A stretch of DNA of 64,000 nt from an uncultured Bacilli bacterium (lineage in GTDB: Bacteria; Bacillota_I; Bacilli_A; RF39; UBA660): positions 255,822-319,821 of the forward strand of contig CAKPMX010000002.1 of NCBI GenBank assembly GCA_934168205.1, read 5' to 3'. The notes under the pieces are model-generated. The model was not told where the DNA came from and ran no database searches. It saw only the letters and a program-made list of their open reading frames with translations. The number at the start of each line of letters is the position of its first letter. The first letter of the stretch is position 1. Shown here piece by piece: positions 63,997 to 64,000 of the stretch. The position numbers and the translations under genes are program-made.

Positions 63997-64000
63997 TTGA

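Overview
The window is very A+T-rich, codes densely and almost entirely on the minus strand, and uses the standard code (TGA ends several genes, TGG encodes Trp). Shine-Dalgarno sites are AGGAGG-like, and promoters are canonical sigma-A types with a 17-bp spacer and often a TGn extension. Firmicute-type genes (AddAB, DnaB initiator, RecD2, Prp with an extended L27, a SpoVB-like flippase, MtaB, HelD, YqfQ-like protein) point to a low-GC Gram-positive. It is most likely an uncultured gut Bacilli/RF39-like (Mollicutes-related) lineage. That placement is inference; no rRNA is present.

Layout. 1-2.9 kb: partial recD2, mtaB, a lipoprotein. 3.0-11.8 kb: an accessory island between two 85-bp direct repeats (84/85 identical). 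It carries a four-gene glycosyltransferase/histidine-phosphatase operon and a transglutaminase-like gene followed by a HelD helicase. 11.9-19.9 kb: a Glu-rich membrane-anchored protein, a SpoVB-like flippase, a second HelD, a CYTH protein flanked by two paralogous orphans, and a phosphohexomutase. 20-24 kb: AMP-forming ligase plus hybrid histidine kinase (module 1). 24-30 kb: a P-loop kinase, a broken CYTH gene, a methyltransferase, an operon for pyrophosphatase, UppP, ZIP transporter and CmpB-like protein, and an HD protein. 30-43.7 kb: dnaB, prepilin peptidase/PilC, tgt-queA-ruvBA, yebC, a stand-alone HPt-REC protein, an EEP phosphatase, obg, rpmA-prp-rplU. 43.7-49 kb: a DinG-type helicase with two unrecognised genes, one holding a RelE/HigB-like domain. 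49-56 kb: addAB, rpmF, yceD. 56-60 kb: ligase plus hybrid kinase (module 2). 60-64 kb: a YugP-like metallopeptidase and two FAD oxidoreductases, then the leader of a rightward gene outside the window.

Most notable points. (1) Two paralogous operons each pair an AMP-forming acyl ligase with a multi-TM hybrid histidine kinase, and a separate HPt-REC protein sits between them. The layout recalls RpfB/RpfC, but no output domain is visible. (2) L32 carries the same N-terminal prosequence as L27, so Prp may process two ribosomal proteins. (3) The 8.9-kb island interrupts a promoter between perfect-looking direct repeats. (4) A histidine phosphatase is fused to a glycosyltransferase, and its stand-alone paralogue elsewhere in the window looks frameshifted at its C-terminus.

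Many genes are best started at an internal ATG placed 4-9 nt after a Shine-Dalgarno site; the GTG that falls inside AGGTG or GGTGAT is then not a start. Coordinates below use those starts.
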